Part shown: piece after piece, positions 62,383 to 64,000 of the stretch | How the letters are laid out: each line of letters starts with the position of its first letter | Numbering within the stretch: position 1 is the first letter of the stretch | Assembly (NCBI GenBank): GCA_913060695.1 | Contig: CAJXUA010000002.1 | Coordinates: forward strand, 186,001 to 250,000 | Reading direction: 5' to 3' | Source: an uncultured Gammaproteobacteria bacterium | Lineage (GTDB): Bacteria > Pseudomonadota > Gammaproteobacteria > Pseudomonadales > Pseudohongiellaceae | DNA: 64,000 nt | The notes under the pieces: generated by a model | Told to the model about the DNA's origin: nothing | The model's input: only the letters and a program-made list of their open reading frames with translations | Databases searched by the model: none | Translations under genes and position numbers: made by a program

Positions 62383-64000
62383 CTTCGACCTCGTACTAGG
62401 GGCATCAAGATTTGTACAATACTTGCCAGTACAAGACCTAAGGCTAGCGCGAAACCGAGGAGACGCAACAGCAAGAATAAAGACCACGCGGAGCTAGGCT
62501 CTAGTTCACCGAAGCGCAGATCGCGCCTATAGAACTCAGGTGCGAAGAACATCCCAAGGTCCTCGCCGCGAGTGATCGGCCAGCCATTTTCATCGATAAA
62601 GTCTCGGTAGACAATTGCACTCATATTGCCACCGGGGGCAATGCCATTGTTCGTCGTGCCGCGTCCGGTATGGTCGTGCAACATCCACACGCCGGGCCCG
62701 TATGAGTGAGTGCCGTCGTTGCTCGTATTCAGCAGGAGATCGATGCGTTGTGCGCTTGCGAGCCAAAACACATCGCGGGTCACTTGCGACTGCTCCGCCT
62801 GAGCAACGCCATCCAGATGCGTTGCAGTGGCCTTATGCCCATGGGTATGCAGTGCCAACCCTTCGCCGCCCGCATTGAGTACTCGCAAGCGAATGCGCTC
62901 GTTGGGCTCAGTAACGATCAGCGACTCACGATAGCTATAGGGGAAGGAGCGTCCGTTAACTGTGTAGTAGTCGCTATGACTGCTCGCGAGATTATAGCCG
63001 CCATGTAACCAGTCTTGGATACGCGCGGGGTCATTAGTCTCCTGAATAATATTGTTCAGCGCACTATCGATATCTGTGTACTGCAGGTCATATTCCTGAT
63101 CGTATTCTTCGCGGCTAGCCTGTGAAACAACCCTTACCTGTCCCGCCCCGATGTTCATCGATTGCAGAGTATTATTGGGTCTATTCTCTTCCACTATAAA
63201 CATGCCTTGCAGCCCCATTAAGATATGGGACTGAGGCTGCACATGGCAGTGGTAGAACGCCGTGCCTGTGCTGCGCGGGGTCAGCTCATAGGTACGCGCC
63301 TGGCCCGCCTCTACTGGCAGCTCACTGGCCATAGGGACACCATCGTTACCTTCTCCGTCGGCACGCAAGAAAGGATGGTCGACGCCGTGAAAATGAATAG
63401 TGTGAGGGAGATAATGCGTATTCTCCAAGGTTATGAATACTCGATCACCTTGCTCAACGCGAATGGCCGGCGAGGGGGAGCGCAATAATTCTTTAGCAAT
63501 AACGGAGTCGAAGTTCTCCGTGGCCATGCCGAAGCTTTTGGGCACGAATACCCACATACCGGGTGTGATGCCGGGCGCGATCGCGTACTGCGCAGTGGGC
63601 TCTTGAGAGTCTGGTGAACCACCATTTAACTCAGCAATCTCGAGCCGAATATGAATCTCGTCTGGGTCGCCATCGCCATCTAAATCTGCGCCTTTGACTA
63701 GCGCGTCGGGAGTTAAGCCCGCGCGCATCAAGGTGTCAGTTGAGACATTATTGGTACCCTTCACGAAGGCCGCGATGGCATAAGGATTATCGGCGACACA
63801 AGCAAGCGTGGCGGCGATGCTTACACCCTCGATTATCTGCGCTTCGCGCCAACCTAGCAGATCTTCCGGGCACATGGGCTCTGTTAATTCAGGCATAGCC
63901 ATCATAGTGGAATTGGGAGTGGAGACTGCGGCAGGAGGGCCGAAGTATTCGGCCAAGGTAAAACGTAGCTTAGGGGGATACCACTGCGGGGGAAACAACA
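62379..64000 (-). CDS. Multicopper oxidase with C-terminal membrane helix (5' end outside window)
   Basis: At least 540 residues; the N terminus lies beyond the right edge. Copper sites: HFHGVDHPF, the FYHCHVQPQSHILMGLQGMF Cys-His region of the first domain, ALHTHGHKATA and WMLHDHTGRG of a later domain. An acidic DLDGDGDPDEIH segment lies near the visible N terminus, and a C-terminal helix (SLFLLLRLLGFALALGLVLASIVQI region) anchors it. The first-domain HCH motif with the later HxHG/HDH motifs recalls two-domain multicopper oxidases of the nitrite-reductase-like or copper-resistance type. Substrate unassigned. It is translationally coupled to the cupredoxin gene. Confidence 0.85.
   Translation of the reverse strand, partial: LFPPQWYPPKLRFTLAEYFGPPAAVSTPNSTMMAMPELTEPMCPEDLLGWREAQIIEGVSIAATLACVADNPYAIAAFVKGTNNVSTDTLMRAGLTPDALVKGADLDGDGDPDEIHIRLEIAELNGGSPDSQEPTAQYAIAPGITPGMWVFVPKSFGMATENFDSVIAKELLRSPSPAIRVEQGDRVFITLENTHYLPHTIHFHGVDHPFLRADGEGNDGVPMASELPVEAGQARTYELTPRSTGTAFYHCHVQPQSHILMGLQGMFIVEENRPNNTLQSMNIGAGQVRVVSQASREEYDQEYDLQYTDIDSALNNIIQETNDPARIQDWLHGGYNLASSHSDYYTVNGRSFPYSYRESLIVTEPNERIRLRVLNAGGEGLALHTHGHKATATHLDGVAQAEQSQVTRDVFWLASAQRIDLLLNTSNDGTHSYGPGVWMLHDHTGRGTTNNGIAPGGNMSAIVYRDFIDENGWPITRGEDLGMFFAPEFYRRDLRFGELEPSSAWSLFLLLRLLGFALALGLVLASIVQILMPLVRGRR

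Noticed and set aside
1-64000. CRISPR arrays, phage genes, insertion sequences, toxin-antitoxin or restriction systems
   Set aside because: No regular repeats, transposase, integrase or defence-family proteins were seen on either strand.

Overview
The window looks like chromosomal DNA of a free-living, aerobic, probably aquatic gammaproteobacterium. The evidence is the nnr-tsaE-amiB-mutL block (the E. coli/Pseudomonas order), the fpr/LysR (FinR-type) divergent pair, the PA2778/PA2779-type gene pair, Pseudomonas-style GTAGGAG REP hairpins, and many exported redox enzymes with a TonB-dependent receptor. I could not fix the genus. There is no phage, insertion sequence, CRISPR array, rRNA or intact tRNA; nearly all genes are intact and densely packed, and only the two edge genes (mutL and a multicopper oxidase) are cut.

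Layout. 1-6.1 kb: mutL (3' end cut off), amiB, tsaE and nnr, then a MarR regulator. 6.3-8.5 kb: an exported DUF4159 protein, a ChaN-like lipoprotein and SixA. 8.8-19.5 kb: a catabolic-looking locus with a Tat-exported FAD amine oxidase, a divergent membrane-bound ToxR/CadC-type regulator with TPRs, a TonB-dependent receptor, a diheme cytochrome c, an exported Rid protein, a DUF481 porin-like protein and a membrane-anchored FMN glutamate-synthase-like protein. 19.5-27.1 kb: exported SurE, a small lipoprotein, an IorAB-type molybdenum oxidoreductase, a redoxin/cytochrome/copper-monooxygenase-like protein and an exported alpha/beta hydrolase. 27.3-35.8 kb: oxyR, nnrU, a solo ClpP2-like protease, an RND/MMPL exporter, a redoxin, and the fpr/LysR pair. 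36.8-41.5 kb: GtrA, DprE1-like, DprE2-like and a HAD-UbiA fusion, that is, a lipid-linked D-arabinofuranose donor module. 41.5-55.3 kb: two pirins, FghA, a large hybrid histidine kinase, a CHRD protein, a PQQ dehydrogenase, an SLC13 permease, AzoR, and LysR and AraC regulators. 55.5-64 kb: outer-membrane phospholipase A, the PA2778/PA2779 pair, MscS, an amidohydrolase, and a copper operon (multicopper oxidase, membrane cupredoxin, VCBS lipoprotein).

How the parts work together. The strongest new signal is a 35-bp element (32 of 35 positions identical by eye) that occurs only upstream of the amine oxidase and upstream of the TonB receptor. It has the same orientation relative to each gene, AGGAGG half-sites 22 bp apart, and an ATAATC-type -10 at exactly the same distance. 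The regulator gene lies between the two. This suggests one regulon for uptake and periplasmic oxidative deamination of an unknown amine, with the exported Rid protein clearing the imine product. A second lead is a perfect intrinsic terminator, preceded by an OxyR-like site, divergent from oxyR. It has the geometry of an OxyS-like small RNA, although the sequence is not OxyS.
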